Below are positions 9,106 through 16,449 of a DNA stretch of 26,253 nt, in pieces (position 1 is the stretch's first letter; each line of letters opens with the position of its first letter). A program made the translations under genes and the position numbers. This DNA comes from Aalborgiella sp031390045. GTDB taxonomy: Bacteria; Pseudomonadota; Gammaproteobacteria; Burkholderiales; Burkholderiaceae_C. The stretch spans positions 1-26,253 of the forward strand of contig JANMTB010000074.1 of NCBI GenBank assembly GCA_031390045.1. The letters are read 5' to 3'. The notes under the pieces were generated by a model. It searched no databases. It was not told the origin of the DNA and saw only the letters and a program-made list of their open reading frames with translations.

Positions 9106-9351
9106 ATGAAAAATACATATCCAAAGCATACTAACAAAAATAAAGCCAGCGCGCTTAACACTGCCATATTGTGCGCTTGCGTTCTACTTTCACTGAGCGC
9201 TTGTGGCCAACGTGGTTCCTTGTACATTCCCAACACGCCTGAAGCCGCGCAGCGCAGCACCATAGGTGATGTCTTGACGAAGCCTGCTAGCCCAGCGACC
9301 AGCACGACTCCTGCCCCTACAACCCAAACACCCCCCGCTCCAGCCAAATAA
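9106..9351 (+). CDS. lptM: small LptM/YifL-type lipoprotein
   Basis: 81-aa lipoprotein with a basic N-terminus, a hydrophobic stretch (about 19-32) and lipobox LSAC with Cys33. The mature protein begins CGQRGSLYIP, the signature of the YifL/LptM family. In E. coli this family assists oxidative maturation of the LPS translocon protein LptD at the outer membrane. The rest is a Pro/Thr/Ala-rich, probably disordered tail. I start it at the ATG at 9106 because AAGGA lies 8 nt upstream; an open frame extends to 8953 but that part is antisense to cyaY. It precedes lysA by 5 bp, a placement seen in many proteobacteria. Confidence 0.88.
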   Translation: MKNTYPKHTNKNKASALNTAILCACVLLSLSACGQRGSLYIPNTPEAAQRSTIGDVLTKPASPATSTTPAPTTQTPPAPAK

Positions 9352-9356
9352 CCAAC

Positions 9357-10667
9357 ATGCAACTCGATTCTCTGCCAGGCCAACCGCACGTTCACTACAA
9401 AAACAACGAGTTACACGTCGAAAACCTTCGCGCAGCCGATGTAGCAGCTATACACGGCACTCCATTGTTCGTTTACTCAAAAGCTTCCATGTTGGACGCC
9501 TTGGCCGCTTACCAACGCGGTTTTGCTGGGCGCAGCGCACGCGTTCACTACGCCATGAAAGCCAACTCGTCATTAGGCGTTTTGCAGGTTTTTGCCAATG
9601 CTGGTTGCGGTTTTGACATCGTTTCAGGTGGTGAGCTGGACCGCGTTATTGCGGCAGGTGTCGACCCCGCTTTGGTGATTTTTTCAGGCGTAGGCAAAAC
9701 CCGTGCAGAGATGAAACAAGCTTTACTAGCTGGGGTGGGTTGTTTTAACGTGGAAAGCGAAGCCGAATTAGAGGTTTTGAGTGAAGTTGCACTCTCCGTC
9801 GGGAAAACAGCAAATATCAGCTTGCGCGTGAACCCGAATGTAGATCCTCAAACGCATCCCTATATTTCTACCGGCCTCAAAGGCAGCAAATTTGGCGTGG
9901 CGCACGACCGAACAGTGGCAACTTACCAGCGCGCAGCTGCCCTGCCCGGCCTCAAAGTCGTGGGGATTGACTGCCATATTGGCTCACAAATCGTGCTGGA
10001 AAGCCCTTATTTAGACGCGGTAGACCGCATGTTGGACTTGGTCGAAAGCATAGAAACGGCAGGCATTCCTATCCACCACCTCGATTTTGGCGGTGGTTTG
10101 GGCATCAACTACAACGGCGACACGCCGCCTAAAGCAGACGATTTATGGCACAAAATCTTAGTCAAATTAGACGTGCGCGGCTTTGGACAACGACAGCTGA
10201 TGATAGAGCCAGGGCGCTCCCTCGTCGGCAACGCGGGCATCTGCATCACGGAGGTGCTGTACCTCAAGCCCGGTGAGCAAAAGAACTTCTGCATCATCGA
10301 CGCGGCCATGAACGACCTGCCCCGTCCTGCTATGTACCAAGCTTATCATGCTATTATTAATGTAGCTTCTAAGGCAATAAATACGACGGCTAATGCCAAA
10401 AATAGCACTGTTTATGACGTTGTAGGCCCCGTTTGCGAAAGCGGTGACTGGATTGGCCGCGACCGTGCTTTGAACGTCAAACAAGGCGATTTGCTCGCGG
10501 TCCTGTCCGCCGGCGCCTATTGCATGAGCATGGCCAGCAACTACAACACCCGTGGCCGTGCGGCTGAGATATTGGTGGATGGTGACAAAGCACACCTGAT
10601 TCGCCAGCGTGAAACCACGGCTGATCAAATTCGCGGCGAAGTTCTGGTAAGTACGCTTACCAATTAG
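9357..10667 (+). CDS. lysA: diaminopimelate decarboxylase (carries an in-frame repeat copy)
   Basis: PLP enzyme that decarboxylates meso-diaminopimelate to L-lysine, the last step of lysine synthesis. The 436-aa protein shows YAMKAN with the PLP lysine K68, GFDIVSGGEL, the CHIGSQ segment, the HHLDFGGGLGI strand, the MIEPGRSLVG phosphate loop and the active-site VGPVCESGDW with C360. Unusual point: residues 332-350, between YQAYH and VYDVVGP, are encoded by a full copy of the dispersed repeat (10350-10393 and flank). The segment is AT-rich in a GC-rich gene, and the loop (AIINVASKAINTTANAKNST) is several residues longer than I recall for LysA. All catalytic residues are intact, so the enzyme should work. 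Operon with lptM. Confidence 0.95.
   Translation: MQLDSLPGQPHVHYKNNELHVENLRAADVAAIHGTPLFVYSKASMLDALAAYQRGFAGRSARVHYAMKANSSLGVLQVFANAGCGFDIVSGGELDRVIAAGVDPALVIFSGVGKTRAEMKQALLAGVGCFNVESEAELEVLSEVALSVGKTANISLRVNPNVDPQTHPYISTGLKGSKFGVAHDRTVATYQRAAALPGLKVVGIDCHIGSQIVLESPYLDAVDRMLDLVESIETAGIPIHHLDFGGGLGINYNGDTPPKADDLWHKILVKLDVRGFGQRQLMIEPGRSLVGNAGICITEVLYLKPGEQKNFCIIDAAMNDLPRPAMYQAYHAIINVASKAINTTANAKNSTVYDVVGPVCESGDWIGRDRALNVKQGDLLAVLSAGAYCMSMASNYNTRGRAAEILVDGDKAHLIRQRETTADQIRGEVLVSTLTN
10350..10393 (+). repeat. dispersed repeat, copy C, inside lysA
   Basis: GCTAT, 17 nt (containing the partial partner arm GTAGC), then AGGCAATAAATACGACGGCT and AA. Spacing and core match the intergenic copies. It is read in frame as codons 332 onward of lysA, encoding AIINVASKAINTTA. 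The flank continues TGCCAAAAATAGC, which resembles the weak 3' part of other copies. Confidence 0.85.
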
Positions 10668-10691
10668 GCGAGAAATCTATAGAATGGCGGT

Positions 10692-11672
10692 ATGAAACGT
10701 CGCCTACTCCTCCAAGCCCTACAAACTGCGCCCGCATTAGCCTTGGCTCCTGCTGCAGTTTTCGCCCAAACGGCCTACCCCAACAAAACCATCCGCTACA
10801 TCGTGCCCGTCTCCGCCGGCGGCGGCAGTGACATGGTGGGACGCACCCTGACCGAGCGCTGGGGCAACTTGCTCAAACAAAGCTTCGTAGTTGACAACCA
10901 AGCCGGCGGCGGCGGCGTGATTGCTTGCCAAGCCACAGCCCGCGCTGCACCCGATGGCTACACGCTATTGCAAGCATACGTTGCCACCCACGGCACCAGC
11001 CCAGCAACGCGTAAATTACCCTACGACGCGGTGAAAGATTTCACCCCCATCGGCATGATTGGCGCGACGCCAAATGTGCTGGTCGTCAACAGCGCCCTAC
11101 CCGTCAAAACCGTCAAAGAGTTCGTTGAATACGTCAAAAAGAACCCCGGCAAGTTGAGCTACGGCTCAGCCGGCCAAGGCTCGCTCACCCACTTGACGAT
11201 GGAGCTGTTCAAGCAACAAATCGACTCATTCATGGTGCATATTCCATACCGCGGCATTGCGCCAGCGTTTACAGACATCATTGGCGGGCAAACGCAGGCC
11301 ATGTTTCCGGGGTTGGCGGCAGCTTTGCCGCACATTCGCTCTGGCCGTGTGCGCCCACTGGCGGTGACGGGTTTGACGCGGCATTCGCAATTCAAAGACC
11401 TGCCAACGCTGGACGAATCTGGCTACAAAGGCTTTGACGCACAGCAGTGGTACGGCGTGGTTGGGCCTGCCAACATGCCTGCTGCCATCGTCAAAACCCT
11501 CAGCGAGACACTGGCCACCGTCCTCAAAGCGCCCGATTTGCGCGAAAAACTGTCGATTGAGGCGATTGAGCCTATCGTGATGACGCCCGAACAATTCGGT
11601 GAGTTCGTCAAAAAAGACATCGCTCGTTGGACCAAGCTGGCGAAAGATCGCAAGATTGAGCTGGACAGCTGA
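10692..11672 (+). CDS. Bug-family (TctC-like) periplasmic tripartite tricarboxylate receptor
   Basis: 326-aa periplasmic solute-binding protein. The N-terminus MKRRLLLQALQTAPALALAP is a signal peptide with likely cleavage after AVFA25. The mature protein begins YPNKTIRYIVPVSAGGGSD, the classic Bug signature, followed by the VVDNQAGGGGVIA, PDGYTLL and YGSAGQGSLTHL segments that line the ligand site. Members bind small carboxylates such as citrate-like or aromatic acids and deliver them to TctAB-type permeases. No tctA or tctB is present here, so this is an orphan receptor, as is common in Burkholderiales. It starts 24 bp after lysA and precedes an MmgE/PrpD gene, which suggests a di- or tricarboxylate. 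The exact ligand cannot be told. Confidence 0.92.
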   Translation: MKRRLLLQALQTAPALALAPAAVFAQTAYPNKTIRYIVPVSAGGGSDMVGRTLTERWGNLLKQSFVVDNQAGGGGVIACQATARAAPDGYTLLQAYVATHGTSPATRKLPYDAVKDFTPIGMIGATPNVLVVNSALPVKTVKEFVEYVKKNPGKLSYGSAGQGSLTHLTMELFKQQIDSFMVHIPYRGIAPAFTDIIGGQTQAMFPGLAAALPHIRSGRVRPLAVTGLTRHSQFKDLPTLDESGYKGFDAQQWYGVVGPANMPAAIVKTLSETLATVLKAPDLREKLSIEAIEPIVMTPEQFGEFVKKDIARWTKLAKDRKIELDS

Positions 11673-11733
11673 TTCATCCTCAGAATTTAGGCAGAATTCA
11701 CTCAAAACCCATTATTCGAGTATTTTTTAGCCT

Positions 11734-11777
11734 CAAGCCGGCGTATTTATTGCCTAGTCATCTATTATTTTTATAGC
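11734..11777 (-). repeat. dispersed repeat, copy A
   Basis: On the minus strand: GCTAT, 17 nt, AGGCAATAAATACGCCGGCT, then TG. The core is identical to copy E over 20 bases. It lies in the 162-bp gap between the Bug receptor and the MmgE/PrpD gene, inverted relative to copies B, C, D and E. The flank continues GAGGCTAAAAAAT. The gap holds no other recognisable feature. Confidence 0.9.
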
Positions 11778-11834
11778 AAATAATTCCTGCATTTTACTTT
11801 TTCTATATTCCTACATTCACCGCATCAAACCACT

Positions 11835-13211
11835 ATGGCACGCAACACTCAAGTCTCTGCAGACCACAACGCTCCCCCCATCACCCAAATCCTGGCTAAA
11901 TTCGTCGCCACCCACCCTTCAAAAGGTTGGAGCGACGCCGTTGACCACGAAGCGCATCGCACCTTCATGAACTGGCTGGGCTGCGCCGTTGGCGCTGCCA
12001 ACCACGAAGCCGCCGATGCCGCCATCGCCGCTGCCAACATTCTGCAACCCGCCGCACAAGCGAGCGTGCTGGGTCGTGCGGACAAGTTGGACATGGCGAA
12101 CGCGGCTCTGGTCAACGGCATCACCTCGCACACCTTTGATTTTGACGACACCCACCTCAAAACCATCATCCACCCCGCCGGCCCCGTCGCCTCAGCCGTC
12201 TTGGCACTGGCTGAACATACAGGCAACTCAGGCCGTGAAGTGATCGATGCCTTGATCATCGGCATCGACGTGGCATGCCGCGTCGGCAACGCCATGTACC
12301 CTGAGCATTACGACCGTGGCTGGCACATCACAGGCTCTACCGGCACGCTGGGCGCGGCAGCAGCCTGTGCGCGGCTTTTGAAGCTGGATACGGCACAAAC
12401 TGCCATGGCGCTGGGCATTGCGGCATCGCAGCCCATCGGCATGCGCGAGCAGTTTGGCACCATGACCAAGCCGTTTCACCCTGGCGGTGCAGCTCGGGCT
12501 GGCTTGATGTCGGCACTTTTGGCAAAGCACGGCTTCACCGCCAGCGCCAAAGCGCTAGAAGCACCGCGGGGCATGATGCAAACCGTCTCTACGAAGAACG
12601 ACTGGTCTGAAATCACCGGCGAACTGGGTGAGCGCTTTGAAATCTCGTTCAACAGCTACAAGCCCTTCGCCTGCGGCATCGTGATTCACCCCAGCATAGA
12701 CGCTTGCTCGCAACTGCGTGCGCAGGGCGTGGCACCTGAGCAAATCGAGCGGATTGAGCTCAAAGTACACTCATTGGTGCTCGAATTAACTGGCAAAAAA
12801 GAGCCGCAAGACGGCCTGCAAGCCAAATTCAGCGTGTATCACGGCTGTGCGGCAGGTTTGATGGTCGGCCAAGCGACCGAAGACGAGTACCACGACGCTT
12901 TCGTGAACAGAGCTGACATGGTCGCCCTGCGCCGAAAAGTGGTTGCTGTGGTCGACGATTCGATTGACGAAGCCAGTGCCGACGTGACCGCTGTTTTGAC
13001 CGATGGCCGTCGCGTGCATATTTTTGTAGAGCACGCGATTGGCTCGCTGCAAAACCCGATGACCACGAGTTTGTTAGAAGCTAAGTTTCACGGCTTGAGT
13101 GATCCTATTTTGGGTGCATCACAAACTAATCAACTGATCGAAGCTTGCTGGCATGTGGGGCAAGCTGCTGATGTGAAAAACATCATCAAACTTGCAACGC
13201 CAAAGAGATAA
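11835..13211 (+). CDS. MmgE/PrpD family protein
   Basis: 458-aa cytoplasmic protein of the family that includes 2-methylcitrate dehydratase PrpD and cis-aconitate decarboxylase. Motifs seen: MNWLGCAVGA near the N-terminus, HTFDFDDTHLKTIIHPAGP (about 94-112), GWHITGSTGTLGAAAA, KPFHPGGAARAGLMSALLA, YKPFACGIVIHPSIDAC and KFSVYHGCAAGL. These are the conserved blocks of the family's helical and lid domains. The length is usual. It has no prpB/prpC neighbours, so methylcitrate-cycle membership is not supported. The preceding Bug receptor suggests dehydration or decarboxylation of an imported carboxylate, which is inference. No good Shine-Dalgarno is visible before the ATG at 11835. The gene is more GC-rich than the pil region. 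Confidence 0.9.
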   Translation: MARNTQVSADHNAPPITQILAKFVATHPSKGWSDAVDHEAHRTFMNWLGCAVGAANHEAADAAIAAANILQPAAQASVLGRADKLDMANAALVNGITSHTFDFDDTHLKTIIHPAGPVASAVLALAEHTGNSGREVIDALIIGIDVACRVGNAMYPEHYDRGWHITGSTGTLGAAAACARLLKLDTAQTAMALGIAASQPIGMREQFGTMTKPFHPGGAARAGLMSALLAKHGFTASAKALEAPRGMMQTVSTKNDWSEITGELGERFEISFNSYKPFACGIVIHPSIDACSQLRAQGVAPEQIERIELKVHSLVLELTGKKEPQDGLQAKFSVYHGCAAGLMVGQATEDEYHDAFVNRADMVALRRKVVAVVDDSIDEASADVTAVLTDGRRVHIFVEHAIGSLQNPMTTSLLEAKFHGLSDPILGASQTNQLIEACWHVGQAADVKNIIKLATPKR

Positions 13212-13250
13212 AAATCGGAGCGAAGTAGGTAGTGCAACGTCACCCAATTT

Positions 13251-13294
13251 GCTATACTTTTAATAGCTAATTAGGCAACAAATACACTGGCTAG
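13251..13294 (+). repeat. dispersed repeat, copy B
   Basis: GCTAT, 17 nt including ATAGC, then AGGCAACAAATACACTGGCT and AG. Its 3' flank carries TATTTATTGCC, which pairs with GGCAACAAATA of the core (10 of 11 positions) to give a long hairpin. It lies between the convergent MmgE/PrpD and msrQ genes. Confidence 0.9.
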
Positions 13295-13316
13295 ACGCAT
13301 ATTTATTGCCTTTTTT
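13274..13316 (+). terminator. intrinsic terminator formed by repeat copy B
   Basis: GGCAACAAATA (13274-13284) and TATTTATTGCC (13300-13310) form an 11-position stem with one mismatch and a 15-nt loop, followed directly by six T (13311-13316). It lies 63 bp after the MmgE/PrpD stop and should end plus-strand transcription before convergent msrQ. The stem is AT-rich, so efficiency may be modest. Confidence 0.6.
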
Positions 13317-13322
13317 GTGCTT

Positions 13323-13946
13323 TTAAGCGTATTTTGCAGAAATTTTCCGCTTTTTCTTGATCCACTGCACGACGCGCCAACCCAGCAGCACGCCAAGGAT
13401 GGCTGCGTATACAAATACTTCATTGAAGTCGTTTTTACCTGATCGCATCCAAAAAAAATGCAAGATACCCAAGCCTGCAATAACGTAAACCAGCTTGTGC
13501 AACAGCTGCCAGCGTTTTGCACCTAGGGTTTTGATGGCGCGGTTAAACGAGGTGAGCGCCAGTGGCGTGAGTAACACAAAAGCGGCAAATCCAACCAAAA
13601 TGAAGGGTCGTTTGTAGATGTCTTTGGCAATATCGGCCACGTCAAAACCCATGTCAAACCAGCTGTAGCTGAGCAAATGGATCACAACGTAAAAGTAAAC
13701 AAACAGCCCCAGCATGCGTCTAAAACGCGCTAATTGCGGGGTATTACTGATGGTTCTAAGCGGCGTAACCGCCAAAACGATACATAAAAACCGCAGCGTC
13801 CAATCACCCGTGGCGCGAATCAGTGCCTCTTGTGGGTTAGCGCCCAAGTCTTGCGTGAAAACCCGAAAAACTAGCCAAGCAAACGGTATCAGGCACAACA
13901 GGAAAACCAGTGGCTTAGCCACTGGTTTAAGTAACAATCGACGCAT
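13323..13946 (-). CDS. msrQ: membrane heme-binding subunit MsrQ of the MsrPQ methionine sulfoxide reductase
   Basis: 207-aa polytopic inner-membrane b-type heme protein that passes electrons from the quinone pool to periplasmic MsrP. Family signatures: ATGDWTLRFLCIVLAVTPLR (about 45-64), FRRMLGLFVYFYVVIHLLSY with a likely heme His, KRPFILVGFAAFVLLTPLA, and KRWQLLHKLVYVIAGLGILHFFW with further conserved His residues. Six hydrophobic helices can be counted. It follows msrP by 13 bp on the same strand, so both are probably one transcript. It is the last gene and converges on the MmgE/PrpD gene. Confidence 0.94.
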   Translation of the reverse strand: MRRLLLKPVAKPLVFLLCLIPFAWLVFRVFTQDLGANPQEALIRATGDWTLRFLCIVLAVTPLRTISNTPQLARFRRMLGLFVYFYVVIHLLSYSWFDMGFDVADIAKDIYKRPFILVGFAAFVLLTPLALTSFNRAIKTLGAKRWQLLHKLVYVIAGLGILHFFWMRSGKNDFNEVFVYAAILGVLLGWRVVQWIKKKRKISAKYA

Positions 13947-13959
13947 TTAATTGTCGAAT

Positions 13960-14958
13960 TTAAAAGTTCTTTTTCAAATCCATACCAGCATACATTGATG
14001 CAACCTGCGCCTCATAGCCATTGAACATCTCGGTTTTGCGCTTTTTAGCAAACAAGCCGCCCTCTTCGCCAATGCGCCGCTCAGTCGCTTGGCTCCAGCG
14101 CGGATGGTCAACGGTGGGGTTGACGTTGGAATAAAAGCCGTACTCGCTGGCGGCGGCTTTGTTCCACGCAGTCGCAGGCTGTTTCTCGGTGAAACGGATT
14201 TTGACCAAGCTTTTCCCACTTTTAAAGCCATATTTCCAGGGCACAACCAAGCGCACAGGTGCGCCGCTTTGGTTAGGCAGCACTTCGCCGTACATCCCGA
14301 AGCTGAGCAAGGTGAGCGGATTCATGGCTTCGTCCATGCGCAAACCTTCCACATAGGGCCAATCAAGCACGCGAGAGCCTAAGCCTGGCATGGTTTTGTT
14401 GTCGGCCAGCGTCACAAATTCGACATACTTGGCGTTGCTCAGTGGTTCGACCTTTTTGATCAACTCAGCCAGTGAGTAACCGACCCATGGAATCACCATC
14501 GACCAGCCTTCTACGCAGCGCAGGCGGTAAATGCGCTCTTCTTGGGCGCTGAGCTTGATTAAATCCTCTAGCGCGTATTTGGCCGGTTTTTTCACCAAAC
14601 CTTCAATTTCCACCGTCCACGGCGCGGTTTTCAAAGTGTTCGCGTTTTTGGCAGGGTCGGCTTTGTCGGTGCCAAACTCGTAAAAGTTGTTGTAGGTGCT
14701 GGCGTCTTTGTAGTCGGTCAGCTTGTCGATAGCCATCCCGCCAGCGATTTTGGATGGTGTGCTGGCCAGAGCGGCGAGTTTTCCAGGCTTTGGCGTCATG
14801 GCTAGTGCATCGCGCGAAGCCCAACTAGCCATTGCTGCACCAGCCACGCCACCAGCCATGAGCTTCATCATGTAGCGGCGACCCGTGTAGATACCTTGTG
14901 GCGTGATTTCACTGCCGATTAAATGGTTAAAACCGTCGTTGTGCGTTTTGATCAACAT
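13960..14958 (-). CDS. msrP: periplasmic methionine sulfoxide reductase catalytic subunit MsrP (molybdopterin)
   Basis: 332-aa Mo-molybdopterin enzyme that repairs oxidised methionines in periplasmic proteins. It has a Tat-type signal: GRRYMMKLMAGGVAGAAMA near residues 26-44, preceded by a 25-residue N-terminal extension and followed by likely cleavage after ALA53. The sulfite-oxidase-fold domain contains YRLRCVEGWSMVIPW, in which C148 should ligate molybdenum. Further conserved stretches are YGEVLPNQSGAPVRLVVPWKYGFK and the late NVNPTVDHPRWSQA. The ATG at 14958 has AAGGAA a few bases upstream. Paired with msrQ. The leader holds a small inverted repeat that might be an operator. Confidence 0.95.
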   Translation of the reverse strand: MLIKTHNDGFNHLIGSEITPQGIYTGRRYMMKLMAGGVAGAAMASWASRDALAMTPKPGKLAALASTPSKIAGGMAIDKLTDYKDASTYNNFYEFGTDKADPAKNANTLKTAPWTVEIEGLVKKPAKYALEDLIKLSAQEERIYRLRCVEGWSMVIPWVGYSLAELIKKVEPLSNAKYVEFVTLADNKTMPGLGSRVLDWPYVEGLRMDEAMNPLTLLSFGMYGEVLPNQSGAPVRLVVPWKYGFKSGKSLVKIRFTEKQPATAWNKAAASEYGFYSNVNPTVDHPRWSQATERRIGEEGGLFAKKRKTEMFNGYEAQVASMYAGMDLKKNF

Positions 14959-14985
14959 ATTAAGTTCCTTATCAATACTGAGTAG

Positions 14986-15008
14986 TCTATATACGCAGCT
15001 ACTTCTTA
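14986..15008. promoter_or_regulatory. small inverted repeat in the msrP leader, possible operator
   Basis: AGTAG and CTACT arms flank a 13-nt centre that includes TATATA, a plausible -10 box for msrP. Such a repeat over a promoter can bind a dimeric regulator, but arms of 5 bp also arise by chance. Low confidence. Confidence 0.2.
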
Positions 15009-15052
15009 CATAGATTCAATCACAGCGCAGAGGTTCACGCTCATGGAGGGGC

Positions 15053-15078
15053 AAAAAAGGGCTCATAGAGCCCTTTTT
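15053..15078 (-). terminator. bidirectional intrinsic terminator after ccsB
   Basis: Six A (15053-15058), GGGCTC, loop ATA, GAGCCC, then five T (15074-15078). A perfect GC-rich 6-bp stem extended by A-T pairs and a U-tract on either strand. It lies 19 bp after the ccsB stop and should end the resB-ccsB transcript before msrP. Confidence 0.88.
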
Positions 15079-15096
15079 AAATCGATTGTCACAACA

Positions 15097-16449
15097 TCAC
15101 AAGGTACCGTAACTGTGCAAACCGCTCAAAAACATGTTTACACCCAAGAAGGCGAAACTTGTTATTGCTAAACCAGCCAACGCCCACCAAGCCGCCACCG
15201 TGCCTCGCAAACCCTTCATCAGGCGCATGTGTAGCCATGCAGCATAGTTAAGCCAAACAATCAATGCCCAAGTCTCTTTTGGGTCCCAGCTCCAGTAGCC
15301 ACCCCATGCCTCTGCCGCCCAAAGGGCACCCAGAATTGTCGCAATGGTAAAGAACGCAAAGCCTACGGCGATGGCTTTGTACATCACGTCGTCTAAAAGC
15401 TCAAAGCTGGGTAATTTGGCAGCAATACGTTTTCTGCCAAACAAAATACCACCCACGATCACAGCAGATATCGCCATATAACCTAGCCAATAGCTTCCGC
15501 CAGCTGCCGCCGATGACTTACGAAATACCAGTGGCATAAAACAAAGAATGATGCCTAGCAACAACAAAGGTGTCATTTTGTACCAGCGTGTTTCATTAGC
15601 TTGCTGTTTGATTAAATAACCAAAAGCTAGCATGGCGGACAGTGCAAACATGCCGTAACCGACAAAATTGGCAGGCACATGGATTTTCATCCACCAGCTT
15701 TTTAGCGCTGGTACGAGTGGTTGAATTTCATGCGCCCCGCGAACAAGTGTGTACCAGAGCAAAAAGCCAACTGACGCGCTAACCACCAACATCACAAAAG
15801 CGCCCATAGAACGCGTTTTGTATTGCATTTCAAAATACAAATAGAACAATGCGGTCATCCAACTGAACAAAACAAATACTTCGTACAAATTACTGACCGG
15901 AATATGCCCGATATCCGCGCCCAACAAGTAGCTCTCATACCAGCGCACCATGGTGCCTATCAGAGCCATCGTCACAGCCACCCAAGCCATGCGCGAACCA
16001 ATCATTTCCATCGCTGTACTTTGCTTGGTATCGGGAACACCCAACCAATAAAAAATCGTACTCATGAAAAACAGCACGCTCATCCACAAAATAGCGGATT
16101 GGCTAGATAAAAAGTACTTGAGCCAAAATACAGATTCAGCTCTGGCTAGTGTTGCACCACCCAATTCAGCAGGGGCTTGGTACGACCAAATACCCAAGAG
16201 CGAAAAGGCCGTCACCGTCACCATCAAAACTTGTAAGGAACGCCAGAACCAGCCTAGCCAAATGGTGAACGGTATGGCAGTTAGCAAAATGCCTTTTTCG
16301 TAGCCATCCATATAAACACCGTAACGTGTAAAAGCAAAGATTCCGCCTGCGATTACCAGCGCCGCAAACAGCCAATCCCAGCGATTACGTTGCGCAAAAT
16401 AGCCTTCGTCCAAGCTCAAGCTAGGTGTTTTTATCGTCGTTGTATTCAT
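15097..16449 (-). CDS. ccsB: cytochrome c biogenesis protein CcsB/CcsA (System II heme handling)
   Basis: 450-aa polytopic membrane protein that, with ResB, exports heme and ligates it to apocytochromes c in the periplasm. The tryptophan-rich WWD motif WGGYWSWD lies at about 382-389, followed by PKETWALIVWLNYAAWLHMR. Conserved His residues in flanking helices (WLHMR, HVPANFVGYG) are probable heme ligands. I start at the ATG at 16449, not an in-frame TTG one codon earlier, because AGGGAG sits at proper spacing and the ATG overlaps the resB TGA by one base (TGATG). A strong terminator follows. Confidence 0.93.
   Translation of the reverse strand: MNTTTIKTPSLSLDEGYFAQRNRWDWLFAALVIAGGIFAFTRYGVYMDGYEKGILLTAIPFTIWLGWFWRSLQVLMVTVTAFSLLGIWSYQAPAELGGATLARAESVFWLKYFLSSQSAILWMSVLFFMSTIFYWLGVPDTKQSTAMEMIGSRMAWVAVTMALIGTMVRWYESYLLGADIGHIPVSNLYEVFVLFSWMTALFYLYFEMQYKTRSMGAFVMLVVSASVGFLLWYTLVRGAHEIQPLVPALKSWWMKIHVPANFVGYGMFALSAMLAFGYLIKQQANETRWYKMTPLLLLGIILCFMPLVFRKSSAAAGGSYWLGYMAISAVIVGGILFGRKRIAAKLPSFELLDDVMYKAIAVGFAFFTIATILGALWAAEAWGGYWSWDPKETWALIVWLNYAAWLHMRLMKGLRGTVAAWWALAGLAITSFAFLGVNMFLSGLHSYGTL

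Noticed and set aside
11226..11705. Open frame of 159 codons opposite the Bug receptor gene
   Set aside because: Antisense to a clear family member, with no domain or ribosome site of its own.
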